A DNA stretch of 64,000 bases, taken from positions 297,001 to 361,000 of the forward strand of contig CAJNDS010002110.1 of assembly GCA_905221605.1 (NCBI GenBank), given 5' to 3'. The stretch's first letter is position 1. Each line of letters begins with the position of its first letter. The DNA is from Symbiodinium natans (lineage: Eukaryota; Sar; Dinophyceae; Suessiales; Symbiodiniaceae). The notes under the pieces are model-generated. The model saw nothing but the letters and a program-made list of their open reading frames with translations. It did not search any database and was not told where the DNA came from. Below, one piece after another: positions 30,068 to 43,149 of this stretch. The position numbers and the translations under genes were made by a program.

Positions 30068-30190
30068 ACCTCTGAGAGGTCTGGGAGGATGCAAAGAAGT
30101 AGATCCCTTTTAAGGGCTCCTAAGAATGACGTATAGGCTCAGGGTTTAGGGGAGGGGGGGGGGGGTTCTACTTTTAGGATCCCAGGGGTC
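30068..30190. mobile_element. MITE-like family K copy with telomere/poly-G insert
   Basis: AGTAGATCCCTTTTAAGGG and GTTCTACTTTTAGGATCCC are the two arms. CAGGGTTTAGGGGA and a G-run separate them. Confidence 0.55.
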
Positions 30191-31432
30191 TGGGTTTGGC
30201 TTTGGCATTGACGGGCCTCAGATTCCTACTATGCGTAGATGGGGTTTAGGGTTTAGGGTTTAGGGTAACCCCAAACCCTAAACCCTAAACTAAGCCCTTC
30301 ATAGGGTGTAAGGTTGACTTGTGCTGCTTGATCATGTTGCCCTTGGCTTCTTCTTTGATTCTTTGCTGCTCGGGCCCGAAGCGACGGCTGCAGGAGTCGC
30401 CGCCTTCCCTTAGGGTTAAGGGTTTAGGGTTTAGGGTTTAGGGTTTAGGGTTTAGGGTGTTAAGAGCGCTGAGAAACACTAAAATCCCTTGGCTGCACTT
30501 AGCAGGGTAGCTATAAACTAATTTTTTAGCTGCCTTCTTCAGAAACCCAATAAACCCAAAAAGGCTAAGGATCTAAAGTTGCAGTAAAGCACCACAGAGA
30601 TCCGAACCCCTACTTGGAGGTTCATGGTCTTTAGCCACCCAATGATAGCTGTACTTATCTCCCAACTATAACCCACTTATAGATACACTTCTACTACTGC
30701 ACCCCCACCCTTTTTTGAACCCACGCACAGCTTGCATGCCAAAAAAACAGCACCCCTGCCAATAGGTCTATGGACTTTCTCCTCGAATCTCGGATCGCAC
30801 ATGCCCTTCAAACAAGGGAGGATACTGCCGAAGTCGCCATACGCTCTATTCACCTACCCTTCGCCCTATAAACCCTTACACCTATAAGCGCCGCAAACCT
30901 AAAAACCCAAAAAACCTCGAACCCTACTCCTCAACTTGGATAGCTTGCCTGGAACCCAGCCCAAGCACGTCGTCAGAACCTCAACCTATGCTTGTAGGTG
31001 ACCATGAAGCCATGCCTCAAACTCCTCTGCACCGAAGCCGTAAAGCCCCAAGTCCCGAAACTCCACAAGCTTGAGCACCAAACCCGAAAATACCCAACCC
31101 TAAACCCTAAATCCCTGGGTTTAGGGTTTAGGGTTTAGGGTTTAGGGTTTATATAGGGTTTCGGGCTTCAAGCCCCCAAAAAAACCGGCCCGGTCCACGG
31201 CACGTTGAACCCGCCCGAGGTCGAAGTGATCACGGAGTGCCTCAGAGAGAGCAACCCAGAAACCTTGAAAGAATCCCAAAATGGCTGGGGTTTAGGGTTT
31301 AGGGTTTAGGGTTTAGGGTTTAGGGCTTAATTTAAGGTTTAGGGTGGAAAGCCCAACTAGTTACAGTACCCTATACAGGGTTGAGAGTCTAATTAGGGTT
31401 TAGGGTTTAGGGTTTGGGGTTTAGGGTTTAGG

Positions 31433-31506
31433 GCTATACTACTATTGGGTCATTCTTATAGGAAATCTGAAAGGGATCTACTTTTTGGATCCTCCCAGGG
31501 GGTCTG
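31433..31506. mobile_element. MITE-like family K, partial copy
   Basis: Has TACTACTATTGGGTCATTCT and the right arm ATCTACTTTTTGGATCCTCC; the left arm is replaced by TTTAGGG units. Confidence 0.6.
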
Positions 31507-33051
31507 CGAAGGTGCTTGAGCGGCGTGCAGTGGGCTTTCGGAGTTTTCGGCTCTCTCACTATCGCAAGCGGGCGAGGCTCTTGACTAGGGTTTAGGGTTT
31601 AGGGTTCAGGGTTTAGGGGTTTCACCTAAGGGCCAGGGTCTCGGGGCCCCAAACCCTCAATAGGGGGTTTCTGAAACTTAAACCCTAAACCCTAAACCCT
31701 AAACCCCTAAGGGTCCTTGAAAGCATGGGGCTGTCCGGGTGCCAGGATCTGGTTTAAGCCCATTAAGTCGGTTAGCCTGGCATGCGCTTTCAAGAGAGAT
31801 AGAGGGTTGGGAGTGCATCATTCACTCTTTCCCCTGTTAAAATAGTATTGTGTTTGATGTCTAGGTCTTTTGGTTTAGGGTTTAGGGTTTAGGGTTTGGG
31901 GCTTAGGGTTGAGGGTTTGGGGTTTGGGGTTTCGGGTCACACAAATACCTCAAACAGTATAATTCCTCAACCGTGGCGACTGGGGAACCTAGGGGGAGAT
32001 CTCCGATGCTTAGGGTTCAGGGTTTAGGGTTCAGGGTTTAGGGTTTAGGGTTCAGGGTTTAGGGTTCAGGGTTTCCGGTAGCCACACCAAAGCCTAGCTT
32101 AACCACTCTGGGAATTTAGGGGTGAGGGTTGCATCCCTGACGTTAGGTCCCCTCCACTCAAAACCTTCTCTGCAAAGCCAACTTTGCAAATCATCCTAAA
32201 CCCTAAACCCTAAACCCTAAACCCTAAGCCCTAGACCCTAAACCCTAAACCCTAAACCTTAAACCTATCCCGAAAGCTCTTGCGCATCCTTGCCCTCTGC
32301 GCAAACCCTGAAGAAACATCTGTCCCCTAAACCCTAAACCCTAAACCCTAAACCCTAAACCCTAAACCCTAAGTGTCAATGTTCCCCGGCCTGCACGCAG
32401 CAAGCGATCTGCCTGCTAGCCGGCTCGTGCTACGGATGCCGAAGCCGCTTCTAGTGGGTTTAGGGTTTAGGGTCTAGGGCTTTTAGGGTTTAGGGCTTAG
32501 GGCTTAGGGCTTTTTGGGTTTAGGGTTTAGGGTTTAGGGGTTCAGCTTCTTATATGGCCTAGATAGGGCACCAACCCCCTGAAAGAATTGTCGGGCTTAG
32601 TGTTTTCAGCGAGCCCAGACAAGGCTTGAGCCCAGACACTAAACCCTAAACAGCCCCAAACCCTGAACCCTGAACCCTGAACCCTAAACCCTAAACAGCC
32701 CCAAACCCTGAACCCTAAACTAAACTCTATAAACCTTAGCTGACAGCCCCTGGGCGTGGAATGCGATGGGGTTTTCAGGACCGCCAGGACCCACAGCCCT
32801 GTCCACCTGTTTCCTGGCAGCCCGGGGCCGCGTAGGCATAGAAACTAGGCACCCTAAACCCTAAACCCAGAACCCTGATCCCTCAAAGGCTTTCGTAGGG
32901 CGGGGGCCCTTGAGCGGCCCTAAAACACCAGCATTCCCGCCCAAAGGGGCCTAAGCGGAGGCTTCTCTTACGGAATTCGGTCCCCGAACCTGGACGTTTG
33001 ATTGCTGGTTTAGAGTTTAGGGTTTAGGGTTGTTGTTGGAGTACCCTTTTC

Positions 33052-33160
33052 TTGGGATGTTCTCCCTTGTGCGAACAGTCCTGAATCGCTGAATCGGGAT
33101 TCCAGTAGGGGGGTACTCGAATCCCTATTAAGGACTGTTAGTATGAGGGGAACATCCCAA
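33052..33160. mobile_element. MITE-like family C copy
   Basis: Ends TTGGGATGTTCTCCCTTGTG and GTATGAGGGGAACATCCCAA, with inner arms ACAGTCC and GGACTGT. Confidence 0.8.
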
Positions 33161-34566
33161 ACCCTATGGCTTCATGTCCAAAATCAGCCCACCGACCCCG
33201 CCTAAACCCTCCCCCCCCCTCCAAAAAAAAGGGTTTAGGGTTTGGGGTTTAGGGTTCTTTCACATTCGAAGACTAGACCCAAGAATTGAAAGGGTGCCCT
33301 TTTTGGTTGAAGGAGCTTGTAAGGGAACCTAAACCCTAAAAAAAAAGGGAAGACAAGGGGAGAAGGGCCCACTCTGGGTCGTAGAAGAAGCCTAAGTAAA
33401 CAGGGCACCCCGTCTTTGACATGTCTTTGGTGCAATTCGGTGTGCAAAACTATATCCTCCTTGGGAATCATTTTTTAATTTTGTTTATACAAAACCCAAG
33501 AGGATAGTAAACATCATATTTTTATTAAAGTTCTGAGGGGAGTATGGAAAAAGGGTACTGCTGGGACCTATTCTCCCCTTCCAACCTCAAAAAATATAAA
33601 TATTGTTCTCATGTTCCCTTGTGTTTTGTGCAGAGAGAAATAGAACACACGTCCTATAAGGAAAAGGTCTATAAAGAGTCCTCCACTCCTCAACCCAAGA
33701 CCTTAGGGTTTGGGGTTTAGGGCTTTCAAAGTTTAGGGCATTCAAAACAAAACACAAAAAAAAACGGCACCGGCACGCCAAGCTGCTCCGCTTTCCGCCG
33801 CCTCATCCGGAAAGCTCTGACACCTCAAACATAAGCTCCAAAACTTCGCCAGAAACCCTAAGCTCTGTAAACCCTAAACCCCAGCATGGAGGTGCGATTG
33901 AGGGTTTAGTTTGGGGTTTAGGGTTTAGGGTTTAAGTGTTTAGGGTTTAGGGTTTGGGGATGCAATGCACCCACAACTGAGCATAATGGAGAAGTGGGTT
34001 TGGGGTTTAGGGCTCATGTTTCATTGTGCATAAAACTGATTCAGAAACCTGCTGTTTGTGATCTTCTTCGAACTTTCAAACACAAGCCTATCTAAATGAA
34101 ACCAAAATCGAAGGACATCACGTCTTCACCCTCAAAGAAAAGTTTAGGGTTTAGGGTTTATAGGGTTTAGGGTTTTAGGGTTTAGGAAAAAGGCAAGCCC
34201 AGACTTCAAACTGCGGTCGCCCGGAGTCTGCGCCGAGCAGCCTACGTCATTCCCAGGCCGGTTCCAAAATCCCCCCCCCCAAACCCTAACCCTAAACCCT
34301 AAAACCCTCCCTCCGCTCCCCAAGTCCCTGAATCCGGCTTCTGAACTTTCAGGACCCTTAATCCCATTCCTTTATTATTTATATAACCCCTAAATAAATA
34401 AATATAAATAAGTAAAAAAAAAATATATATATATATATACTTTATATAGTTCCTATATATAAGTAGCCCCTAAATAACCTCTAACTAACCTCCAAGGTCC
34501 CTTATACAGGTCCCTGCTTGAGACCCTTGGGAACTTGCATACCTCCAGGCTCCTGTCTACCTAGAT

Positions 34567-34710
34567 GCCTGGGGGTTCAGGGTACTTGGTAACCCAGTAA
34601 TGACTTTACTTAACACCCAAGATTAACCCGATTAGGGCACTTAAGGGCCTTACATGTGGGTTATGACTACACATATACTTGGTTACGAAGTACCCTGAAC
34701 ATCCAAGTAC
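34567..34710. mobile_element. MITE-like family D copy
   Basis: Left CCTGGGGGTTCAGGGTACTT and right AAGTACCCTGAACATCCAAG are inverted repeats; ACTTGGTAACC and GGTTACGAAG form inner arms. Confidence 0.75.
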
Positions 34711-35580
34711 ACCTAAACCCTAAACCCTAAATCCTAAACCCTAAACCCTAAACCCTAAACCCTAAACCCTAAACCCTAAACCCTAAACCCTGTTCCTAAG
34801 TACCTGGGGTCTTCTACATGCTTTGGGGACCTCCGCTGCCAAGCCCAGCAGCCAGTCGTCAGCTTGGGCGCAGGGAGGAGCCTCTGGGTGTGTCTTGGCT
34901 CTAGGGTTTGGGGTTTGGGGTTAGGGTTTAGGGTTAGGGTTTAGGGTTTAGGGTTTAGGGTTTAAGGTTTAGGGTTTTAGGGTTTAGGGTTTAGGGTTTA
35001 GGGTTTGGGGTTTGGGGTTTAGGGTTTAGGGTTTGGGGTTTAGGGTGCTGGGATTAGGGTTCAGGGACTAGGGTTTATGGCTTAGGGTTCAGGGTTTAGG
35101 GGTACGGAGCCCTCAGCTCGCTGATGGTCAGTGCTCTAACTTTTGGTACCCAGGTTGCCAGCAGCCCTAAACCCTAAACCCTAAACCCCAAACCCTAAAC
35201 CCTAAACCTTAGAGAAACCCCAAACCCTAAACCCTCACAGGTGTGGCCCTTTGCGTTTCATCGGGCTGTTTGAGGGAAGGGGATACGGGTGCTACTGGAC
35301 ATCCTGGGGTCCGTTTATAATGGCGGTTTTGGGTTTAGGGCTTAGGGTTTAGGGACCCTTCGAAAAGGGACCATCATGCACAGGACAGGTCATAGATAGG
35401 TTGGGTCACCATCTTGCAGGTGGAAAAGAGATCTTGAACTCAATCAAACGGAGATCTTCAACTCGATCCTGGATGGCTGCTGCTTCATGAAAAATGAAAA
35501 CTCTAAACCCTCAACCCTCAGCCCTAAACCCTAAACCCTAAACCCTAAACCCTAGATCTAGGGTGTTAAGGTCTTTCCGC

Positions 35581-35643
35581 GAGCCTGGCTTCGCAGTCCG
35601 ACAGCGTCTGTAGCAGCGCGCTGAGCCAGGGAGTCTTCGGGCC
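35581..35643 (-). CDS. unassigned exon, splice-consistent
   Basis: Exactly 21 codons on the minus strand reading GPKTPWLSALLQTLSDCEAR, bounded by CTCCAG|G and a GC donor, in a GC-rich island between telomeric tracts. Likely a helix of a soluble protein; family unknown. Confidence 0.42.
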
Positions 35644-38600
35644 CTGGAGGCCTCGAGCGGCTTTCTAGGGTCTAGGGTGTCTGGGGTTTAGGGTTTAGGG
35701 TTTGGGGTTTGGGGTTTAGGGCTAGGGTTTAGGGTTTAGGGCTAGGGTTTAGGGTTTCTGGGTTTCTAGGGGTTCCAGAGGGGTTTTAGGGCTTTTAGGG
35801 TTTTTGGGATTTGTAGGTTTCTAGGGTTTAAGGCTAGGCTTTGGGGTTCAGGGTTTAAAAAGGCTCTAGGGTTTGGGGAAGTTTGGGGGAGGTATAGAGG
35901 GATGCTGAGTGAATGGTTCATATCGAAAAAACAACATGTAAGCTGGGCTTCGGGACCCTGCGCGCCTTGTTTAGGCTTTAGGGTTTAGGGTTTAGGGTTT
36001 AGGGTTTAGGGTTTAGGGACTGCAACATGCCTTCAATTCATGGGATGCTGAGCAAGGGGTGTTCATGTCCACCCATTCTACGCCAATGCCGAAACCCTAA
36101 ACCCTAAACAGTAAACCCTAAACCCTAAACCCTAAACCGTAAACCCCACCTCGCAGGCCGCAAAGCTCTGCCACTTCCACGGCTGCGTCGTCGAGGCCAA
36201 GCAAGAAACTTGGTCAGCGATCTGAGAAGGACTGTAGGACTTTAGGGGGTTTAGGGTTTAGGGTTTAGGGTTTAGGGTTTAGGGTTTAGGGTTTAGGGTT
36301 TAGGGTTTACGGTTTAGGGGCTTAGGGTTTAGGGGCTTAGGGGCTTAGGGTTTATGTTTAGGTTTTGGGTCTAGGGTTCAGGGTCTAGGGATATATAGTT
36401 GGGTTTAGGGTTTAGGGTTTAGGGCTTCTGTGTGCTTCGGGTTTAGGGGTTATATACTTGGGGACTAGAGCATGTGGGGTTGGTGAAGGAATTGGGAAAA
36501 CATGACAGTTTAGGTGGTCTGTGACATGACACTTACAGGGCTGTAGGGGCATGTGGAGCCTGTAGCTACAGGGTTTTGGGGTTGAGGGTTGAGGGTTTAG
36601 GTTTAAGGCTTTACACTTTCCTCCCAACTTTCTACGGCACGACCTTCTTCACCAACTATCCGGCGCAGCCCACAAAAAGGCCTTTACGGGTTTATCGGCC
36701 TTGGTACAGGGCTCGCAGGGTGTATGGCGTTTGGGTTTAGGGCTCAGGCTCTAGGGGGCACCCCTCTCTCTCTAAACCCTAAATCCTAAACCCTGAACCC
36801 TGAACCCTAAACCCTAAACCCTAAACCCTAAACCCCTTTCACAAGATAGGGCACACAACATGAAGGAGCCTGAACATGGCCTAAAACCGCCAAACCTGCA
36901 CCTGTACTTCCCATACTTCCCTTAGAACAAGATTTGTTAGGGTTTAGGGTTTAGGGTAAAGATTCCCTTGGGTGTTAAGCACACAAAATTGAAACGCCAT
37001 TCCTAAAAGGAACTGTAGACACATCAAGCTACAAGGTCCCACGAGGTTCGTTGATGGTTGGGCTCTAAGGCGATGACCCTTTTTGCATCCAGGCCTACCC
37101 CAAAAACCCCAAAACCCCAAAACCCTCAAACCCTAAAACCCTCAAACCCGAGGCCCTAAAACTCTGAAACTCTTAAACCCTGAAAAAGGCTGATCAAGCT
37201 TCATGAAGAGATATAAAGAGGGCTTCTCGAGGTTCCGGCTGTGGGAACTGCGCCCCCCCCCCCCCCCCCCTTGCATCTGAAGCAACTCCGCAGTGCTGCT
37301 CTCCAGCCAGTCCTGGGATTCATTGCTTTTGCTTTCTGCTCCTGGGGTTTAGGGTTTAGGGTTTAGGGTTTGGGGTTTGGGGTTTAGGGTTTGGGGTTTG
37401 GGGTTGAGGCTTAAAGGGTTTATGCTTGACAGGGTTTAGAAGGTTTAGCGTTATGTGGTTTATAGGGGTGACTGGTTGTATGGTTTGTATGGTTTACAGG
37501 GTTCAACTCTAGGGTTCTAGGTCCGCTACAAGCAACAGGCGGAAGCCGCCGACCCTACAGGTGGGTAGGGTTGAGGGTTGAGGTTTGAGGTTTGGGGCTT
37601 GGGGCTTGGGGCTTGGGGCTTGAGGCTTGAGGCTGCGGGATTGAGGCGGGTAGGGTTGAGGGGGGGAGGGTTGAGGAGTGAGGGTTGAGGGTTGAGGGGT
37701 GGGGGTTGAGGGTCCAGGGTTGAGGGTGGCAAAAGCCGCAAACGGCGACTTTTCCCTGGATAGCCCCACCGCTTGTGGGCGGAACGTTCTACTGATGGGG
37801 CCAGAGTCTTTAATTGAGGAATATTCCTTTAAAGCATAAGAGGGTTCCTTATATGGTTTCCTTAAAATTATGGGTATTGGCTATAAGGACTATTCCTTAA
37901 AGCAGAAGAGGGTTCCTGATATGTTTTTTCTGAAAAAGTAAGGGGTATATGGAGTACAAGAACCCTAAACCCTAAGCCCGCCTAGGGCTCTGGGGTCAAG
38001 ACCTCTGGCAAAGCACGGAGTGTTGATACAACGATTCCCTGTTTCAGCAAGGCAAGGGCACCCTTATTGAGGACCTTTATGCCAGAGATCGTGTTAAAAA
38101 AAGCTCTAACAGACCACCATTCAATGCAGCACGTCCATGTGTATTTCACACAAGCCGCACGCAAAAGTAGCTGCTTTGTCACCCCCATCTTTGAATCTGC
38201 AGAAGCTTTTGGAGGCTTCAGAGTTCTTCCGAAGGAACAAACAGACAAACAAAACAGACCTACATACATACCGAGCACCCTAATTCCTGAAGCACCTACG
38301 TAGTTCCTATAAGCACGTAAACTCGAGCGTTTGCGACTCTGGCTGCTTTGCCTGGATCTGCCAAAACCCCTTAATGAAGGAAAACACCCTAGTTTATACT
38401 AAGGGTCATGATTATAAAGTTAGGGCATATTCCTAAACCCTAAATCCTAAACCCTAAACCCCAAACCCCAAACCCCAAACCCTAAACCCTAAACCCTAAA
38501 CCCTAAACCCTAATCCGGGTGGACCTGCAGAGTTCTCGAAAGAGCGGCCGGTGCCCGCGGGCTGGCGGAGGCGAGGCGGCTGTGGACCGCAGCACCTGCC

Positions 38601-39290
38601 GAAGTAGGGTTTAGGGTTTTTTTTTTGCCACCCGCTTAGCTGACCTGTCGGACACTCTGCAGGGGAATGCCTGGATATACTGTATATGCGTTCACCTTCG
38701 GTTACACCAAAATCACAGACTACTGAAAATCCCGAGTCCACAGCTAAGACTGCAGCGCCCTCACCAACAATAGATCGTAGGGTTTAGGGTTTAGGGTTTA
38801 GGGTTTGGGGTTTGGGGTTTGGGGTTTGGGGTTTGGGGTTTGGGGTTTGGGGTTTGGGGTTTAGGGTTTAGGGTTTGGGGTCAAGGGCGTAGGGTTTAGG
38901 GTTTGGGATTTAGGGTTTGGGAAATAGGGCCCCCAGCTCGGCTCATGGGTTTGAGGTTCTTGTGGTCTTAGGATCCTCGGGTCAAGAGTTCAAGGTTCAG
39001 GGCTTTAGGACCCTTAGCTGTAGGGTTCAAGTCTCGCAGTTCAGGGAATATGTAAGGCTTTAGGACCCTTCGCTGCAGGGTTCAAGTTCAAGTTTCGGGG
39101 TTCAGGGTTCAGGGAATACGTGGGGCTTTCGGACCCTTAGCTGTAGGATGCAAGTTTCGGGGTTCAGGGTTCAGGGAATACGTAGGGCTTTCGGACCCTT
39201 AGCTGTAGGGGTTCAAGTTTTCGGGGTTCAGGGTTCAGGGGAAAGGTCGGGCTTTAGGGCCCTTCAATTCAAGGGCTTCGAAAGAGCTTA
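35644..39290. other. repeat-rich region without assigned genes
   Basis: TTTAGGG tracts (35970-36018, 36247-36310), a degenerate family A-like pair with AATATTCCTTTAAAGCATAA (37811-37940), and a C19 run (37252-37270). A TTTGGGG array (38776-38880) and four tandem roughly 75-bp blocks of TTCAGGGAATACGTAGGGCT type (39015-39240) are also present. Possible exons near 36165-36235 are open on both strands. Confidence 0.45.
38776..38880. repeat. telomere-variant TTTGGGG array
   Basis: About eight consecutive TTTGGGG units flanked by TTTAGGG units. Confidence 0.9.
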
Positions 39291-39356
39291 TAGGGTCGGG
39301 TACGTGAAGGGCTTGCGGCGGGCTCCTCCTCGCGGATAACGTGCACCCCAATCAAA
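39290..39356 (-). CDS. exon downstream of a MITE-exact intron
   Basis: After GCATAG| the minus strand reads LIGVHVIREEEPAASP in frame with the exon at 39469-39575 (the GG left by that exon plus T makes glycine). The other frames are also open, so the reading is moderate. Its end was not fixed. Confidence 0.4.
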
Positions 39357-39468
39357 CTATGCGTGGTTGTCAAAATTATGACTATGATCCCTTTTGGGGT
39401 ACCCCCAAATACTAGGTGCCGTATAGTAATAGGGATCCAAAAAAGGGGACCATATTTCTGACAACCAC
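39357..39468 (-). mobile_element. candidate introner: inverted-repeat element forming a GT-AG intron
   Basis: A 112-bp interval whose minus-strand sequence begins GTGGTTGTCAG and ends ACAACCACGCATAG. The 10-bp terminal inverted repeats GTGGTTGTCA/TGACAACCAC are at 39363-39372 and 39459-39468. The element's own end supplies the GT donor, and the AG lies within six bases of the other end. No telomeric repeat is inside. Confidence 0.6.
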
Positions 39469-39575
39469 CCATATGGCTTCCGGCGCTCAAGCACCAACGA
39501 GGTCGGGGGCGTGTCGGAAAGCACGGCCCCGCCTCGCAAGAACTCGGCGCAACGGCGCAGCGCGGACGCAAGTCC
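39469..39575 (-). CDS. unassigned exon upstream of a MITE-exact intron
   Basis: A 35-codon minus-strand exon reading LASALRRCAEFLRGGAVLSD and continuing to LVLERRKPYG, after the acceptor GCCAG|G. Third codon positions are strongly G/C. No family recognised; it looks like a helical soluble domain. Confidence 0.5.
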
Positions 39576-39729
39576 CTGGCGGTTTGGGGGTTAGGGTTTG
39601 GGCTCAGGTTTCGGGCCTCTGCTTCAGGATCTGAGGGTTTAGCTACAGGGTGACTTTAACAATTTGCACCCTTAGCTCCTCCACCAAGCGTCGGCCTCAA
39701 GACGAACCCCTCCACCCCTCTACCCCTCT

Positions 39730-39840
39730 AGGGGTTCACCTTGGACCCTTAAGCCCATAATGTCGTACCAGTATGAGGGCCATATTAGGAGTCCAGAGCC
39801 TTAAGGGGTACAACCTTAGTGATACGAGTCTTAATCCCTT
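39730..39840. repeat. MITE-like family G copy
   Basis: GGTTCACCTTGGACCCTTA, GGGCCATATTAGGAG and GGGGTACAACCTTAGTGA blocks match other copies; no telomeric insert here. Confidence 0.6.
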
Positions 39841-40267
39841 GAACCCCCAAGTCTGTGAGAAACTCCATTTGCTAAGCCAAAACCCTCTATCCCCTTTTGG
39901 GGATTAGGCAGAGTAGTGCTGTTGCGTGAAGCTTGGGGTTTAGGAGTTCGGATTGTGTTTCGCCGGAATCGAAATTGTTCTACCAGAGTGTTCGGGGTAG
40001 TGGGGGTCTCCGGTTGCATTAGAGTTTATGGTTTAGGGTCTAGGGTAGGTTCTTAGGGCGTGTATCTGGTTTACGGATTTGGGGGTCTCCGAAAAAAGGG
40101 GTACCCTTTTCGGGGGTCCCGTTCTATCCTATTTGGGGCTAGAAAAGGTGTACCCCCTTTTTTTGTGAAATGCCCAAGTAGGGTTTCGTGGCTGAGTGAG
40201 GCTTTACCACCCTAGCTCCCGGTCTAGAAAAACGTTACGCATCTCCATTCCTTGCTGTTGCAGGTTA

Positions 40268-40338
40268 CCCAAAGAGCCCAATATTGCTTCATTAAGGTTA
40301 AGGAATATTCCTTTATTAAGCAATATTGGGCTCTTTGG
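40268..40338. mobile_element. MITE-like family A, short intact copy
   Basis: A 71-bp near-perfect palindrome, CCCAAAGAGCCCAATATTGC to its complement, flanked by GTTA on both sides, which may be the target duplication. Confidence 0.85.
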
Positions 40339-40397
40339 TTACGTACCTGTACCTGTAGGCCGCACGAAGTAGGTTGGGTCGCTACCCAGACGCCTGG

Positions 40398-40499
40398 GAG
40401 GATCCCAACAGTAGAACCCCCAAATACTAACCTATGCTACCAGTGGGGTCTTTCTTCGGAACCATTAAAAGGGATCTACTTTATCGATCCTGATATGCC
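40398..40499. mobile_element. MITE-like family K copy
   Basis: GGGAGGATCCCAACAGTAGA and GGGATCTACTTTATCGATCC form the arms; the centre shares GGGTCTTTCTTCGGAACC with 58327-58412. Confidence 0.65.
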
Positions 40500-43149
40500 G
40501 AGTTTCTAGGGACTCTAAACCCTATACCCTAACCCCAAACCCTCAACCCTAAACCCTAAACTCTAAACCCTAAACCCTAAACCCTAAGCCCTGACCTCAT
40601 CGCCGCGACCAGGAAGCAACGCCCCCCAGCTGCCAGGAAGAAGTGCCGCGAGGCACCACCGGAGCATCCAACCGCCGCGCAAAACAGGGTTTAGGGTTTA
40701 GGGTTTAGGGTTTAGGGAGGGCGAAAAGGGCTAAAGGTTTCCAAGGTTGGTGCTGAGAAGGCTCACACTGAACTCTACATTCCAAACACCGATAACCTCG
40801 TATAATGAACTCGCTTGGTGAGGCCTTGTGTCGAGGTCAGACAAGACTTCGGGAGACTTCGTGTTTACTTTTCGTTTTTTGCGTTTAGGCCCTTTAGGGT
40901 TTAGGGTTTAGGGTTTAGGGTTTAGGGTAGCCGACTTTCGGGGCTATGACTCTGGGGGGATTAAGAACTGTCTTCCAAGCTGGGGCTTAGCATCCGTTTC
41001 CGCTGCTCCAGGCTGTTGGCTGTGTTCTTAGGGGTTTGGGGTTTGGGGTTTAGGGTTTAGGGTCCATGGCTACTCTGCTGTACCTCCGCCGGGTTGCTGC
41101 CTGCTTTCTGCTTGGCTTCCACACGTGATCTGGTTGCCAAAGTTTCCAGCACCAGCACCCTTGAAAAAAAGGGGAGGGGGGGGGGGTCTCAGGGTTTAGG
41201 AACTACGCGCTACGGACGATTCCTCAAATCTAATGGGGTTTCGGGGCTGAGGTTTGCTCTAAACCCTAAACCCTAAACCCTAAACCCTAAGCCCTAAGCC
41301 CTAAACCCTAAACCCTAAACCCCCCAAGCCGGGATCCAAGCTCTGAATTTTTCGGCTTCCGTAACCATATGGGTAGTTCTCTAAATAGGGTTTAGGGTTT
41401 AGGGTTTAGGGTTTAGGGTTAGGGCCATATGAAGTAGGGTTTTTATTTCTTGTACTGCGGACTCGAGGTCGTGAATCATATCAAGGTGAGAGGACACCAA
41501 GTATATACACTCACCCATATAAAAAGGAAACTTATATACACTCACCAGTAACAGTAATATATACCCTGCTTCATATGGGTAGTTCTCTAAATTAGGGCAG
41601 TTTTTTTGGGGGCTGTGTCGTACGGCACCCATAGGAGGACCCCCAAGCGGAGCCTAATTTAGATAAACTCCTCCATGGGGTTTCGGGTTTAGGGTTATAG
41701 TGGAACACTTCAGGAGAAGAAGCGCTCGACACGTGAGAGCCCTAGCCGCTACATGAGGTCGACTTGTTGAAATTGCAGCCTACACTCCAACCAATCCCGA
41801 AACACCAAAACCCTTCAACCTAAATCCCCAAAACCCTAAACCCTGACCTTAAACCCCAAACCCCTAAACCCTGAACCACAAAATCCCTCATTACCAAGCT
41901 TGGTAGCCCAGTAACCAGACAGTGATAAGGGCACCCCGGCACCCCTTTGTGTCGGTTGGTTACTTTATCAGGGAACTCAGAACCCAACCACCCCCCCCCC
42001 CCCCCAAAAAAAAAAAAAAAACAAACCTCCACCCCCCCCCCCCCCCCCCCCCGCCCACCCCCCCCCCCCCCCCCAAAAAAAAAAAACTCACCTAAAATTT
42101 CCCCAAACCTTCAAACCTAAAAAAAAACCGAACCCAAAAACTCCAAACCCAGGATCACGACAACACCCTAAAACCTCTCCCAAAAGCCCCAAAACCAAAA
42201 CCCAAAAGCCCACAAAAAAAAACTCCCCAACGCCCCTAAAAGCCACCCAAAGCCTAAACACCCTAAACCCTAAGTCCTAAGCCCTAAGCCCTAAGCCAGG
42301 CGCCTCATCGATCGAGACGCCTCTTCTCCTGGCTCCAAGGTGGGCCGCGCGTTTGTGGGCTTTAGGTTTGCTTTTTGTTGGTTGGTGTTAGGGTTTAGGG
42401 TTTAGGGCTAGGGGTTAGGGGTTAGGGTTTAGGGTTTAGGGCTTAGGGTTTAGGGTGTACGGTGTGGGGTTTAGGGCTTAGGGAGGGTTTAGCGCTTAAC
42501 GAATTCCAGCGCTTTTGTCCATGGCGCCTTTCACCAACATGCGAAGTTTGTCTGAACTGGCCAGGAGGAATCCGTCTAGTCGGAGTCTCCAACGAAGCAT
42601 GCTTGGCAGGCGGATGTTGTTATGAAGCGCGGTCTTAACATACAACCTATAAACTCTTTCAACCTAAGCCCTATAAACCCAAAACCTGATTAAACTAACC
42701 CGTCGAGGCCTTAAGGAGTTAGAATTACCATTGGGGACCCCGCACCCCCCCCCCCCCCACCCGAAAAAAAACAAAGCACGGTTTAGGGCTTTGGGTTTAG
42801 AGGATATCAGGGCCAGTCGAGCTTGTTGAGGCCCATTCTGCCCTGTAGATAATAAAGGCCGGTGGCCTCTTGATCTATTACCCTTGGACCAAAAATAGCC
42901 CCTATAGATACCCTTGTAAGAGAGCCCCCAATAGCCCTAAAAAACAGGAAACCATGCTTAAGGAGACCACCAACCCATGTAACCTGTAGATCTGAAGATT
43001 CACCCTAAACCCTAAACCCTAAACCCTAAACCCGGGCGACCTTTGGGAGGATCCCGTGACGTGAAACGGGCCAGGACACTGTTCAGACGACCACCCCCCT
43101 TAAACCCTTTCTGCAGCAGGCTTGCTCAACCCGAACCCGTCTACCCTAA

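Larger units (their letters stand above)
29787..35580. other. repeat-rich region without assigned genes
   Basis: Alternating TTTAGGG/TTTGGGG array (29810-29945), family K copies (30068 with a telomeric insert, 31433) and a family C copy (33052). A family D copy (34567), an AT-rich stretch (34405-34445) and CCCTAAA tracts (32325-32370, 34720-34790) also occur. Exon-like minus-strand islands: 30310-30415 (reading RFGPEQQRIKEEAKGNMIKQ), 31180-31290 (open on both strands), 32745-32860 and 34850-34900. Confidence 0.45.
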
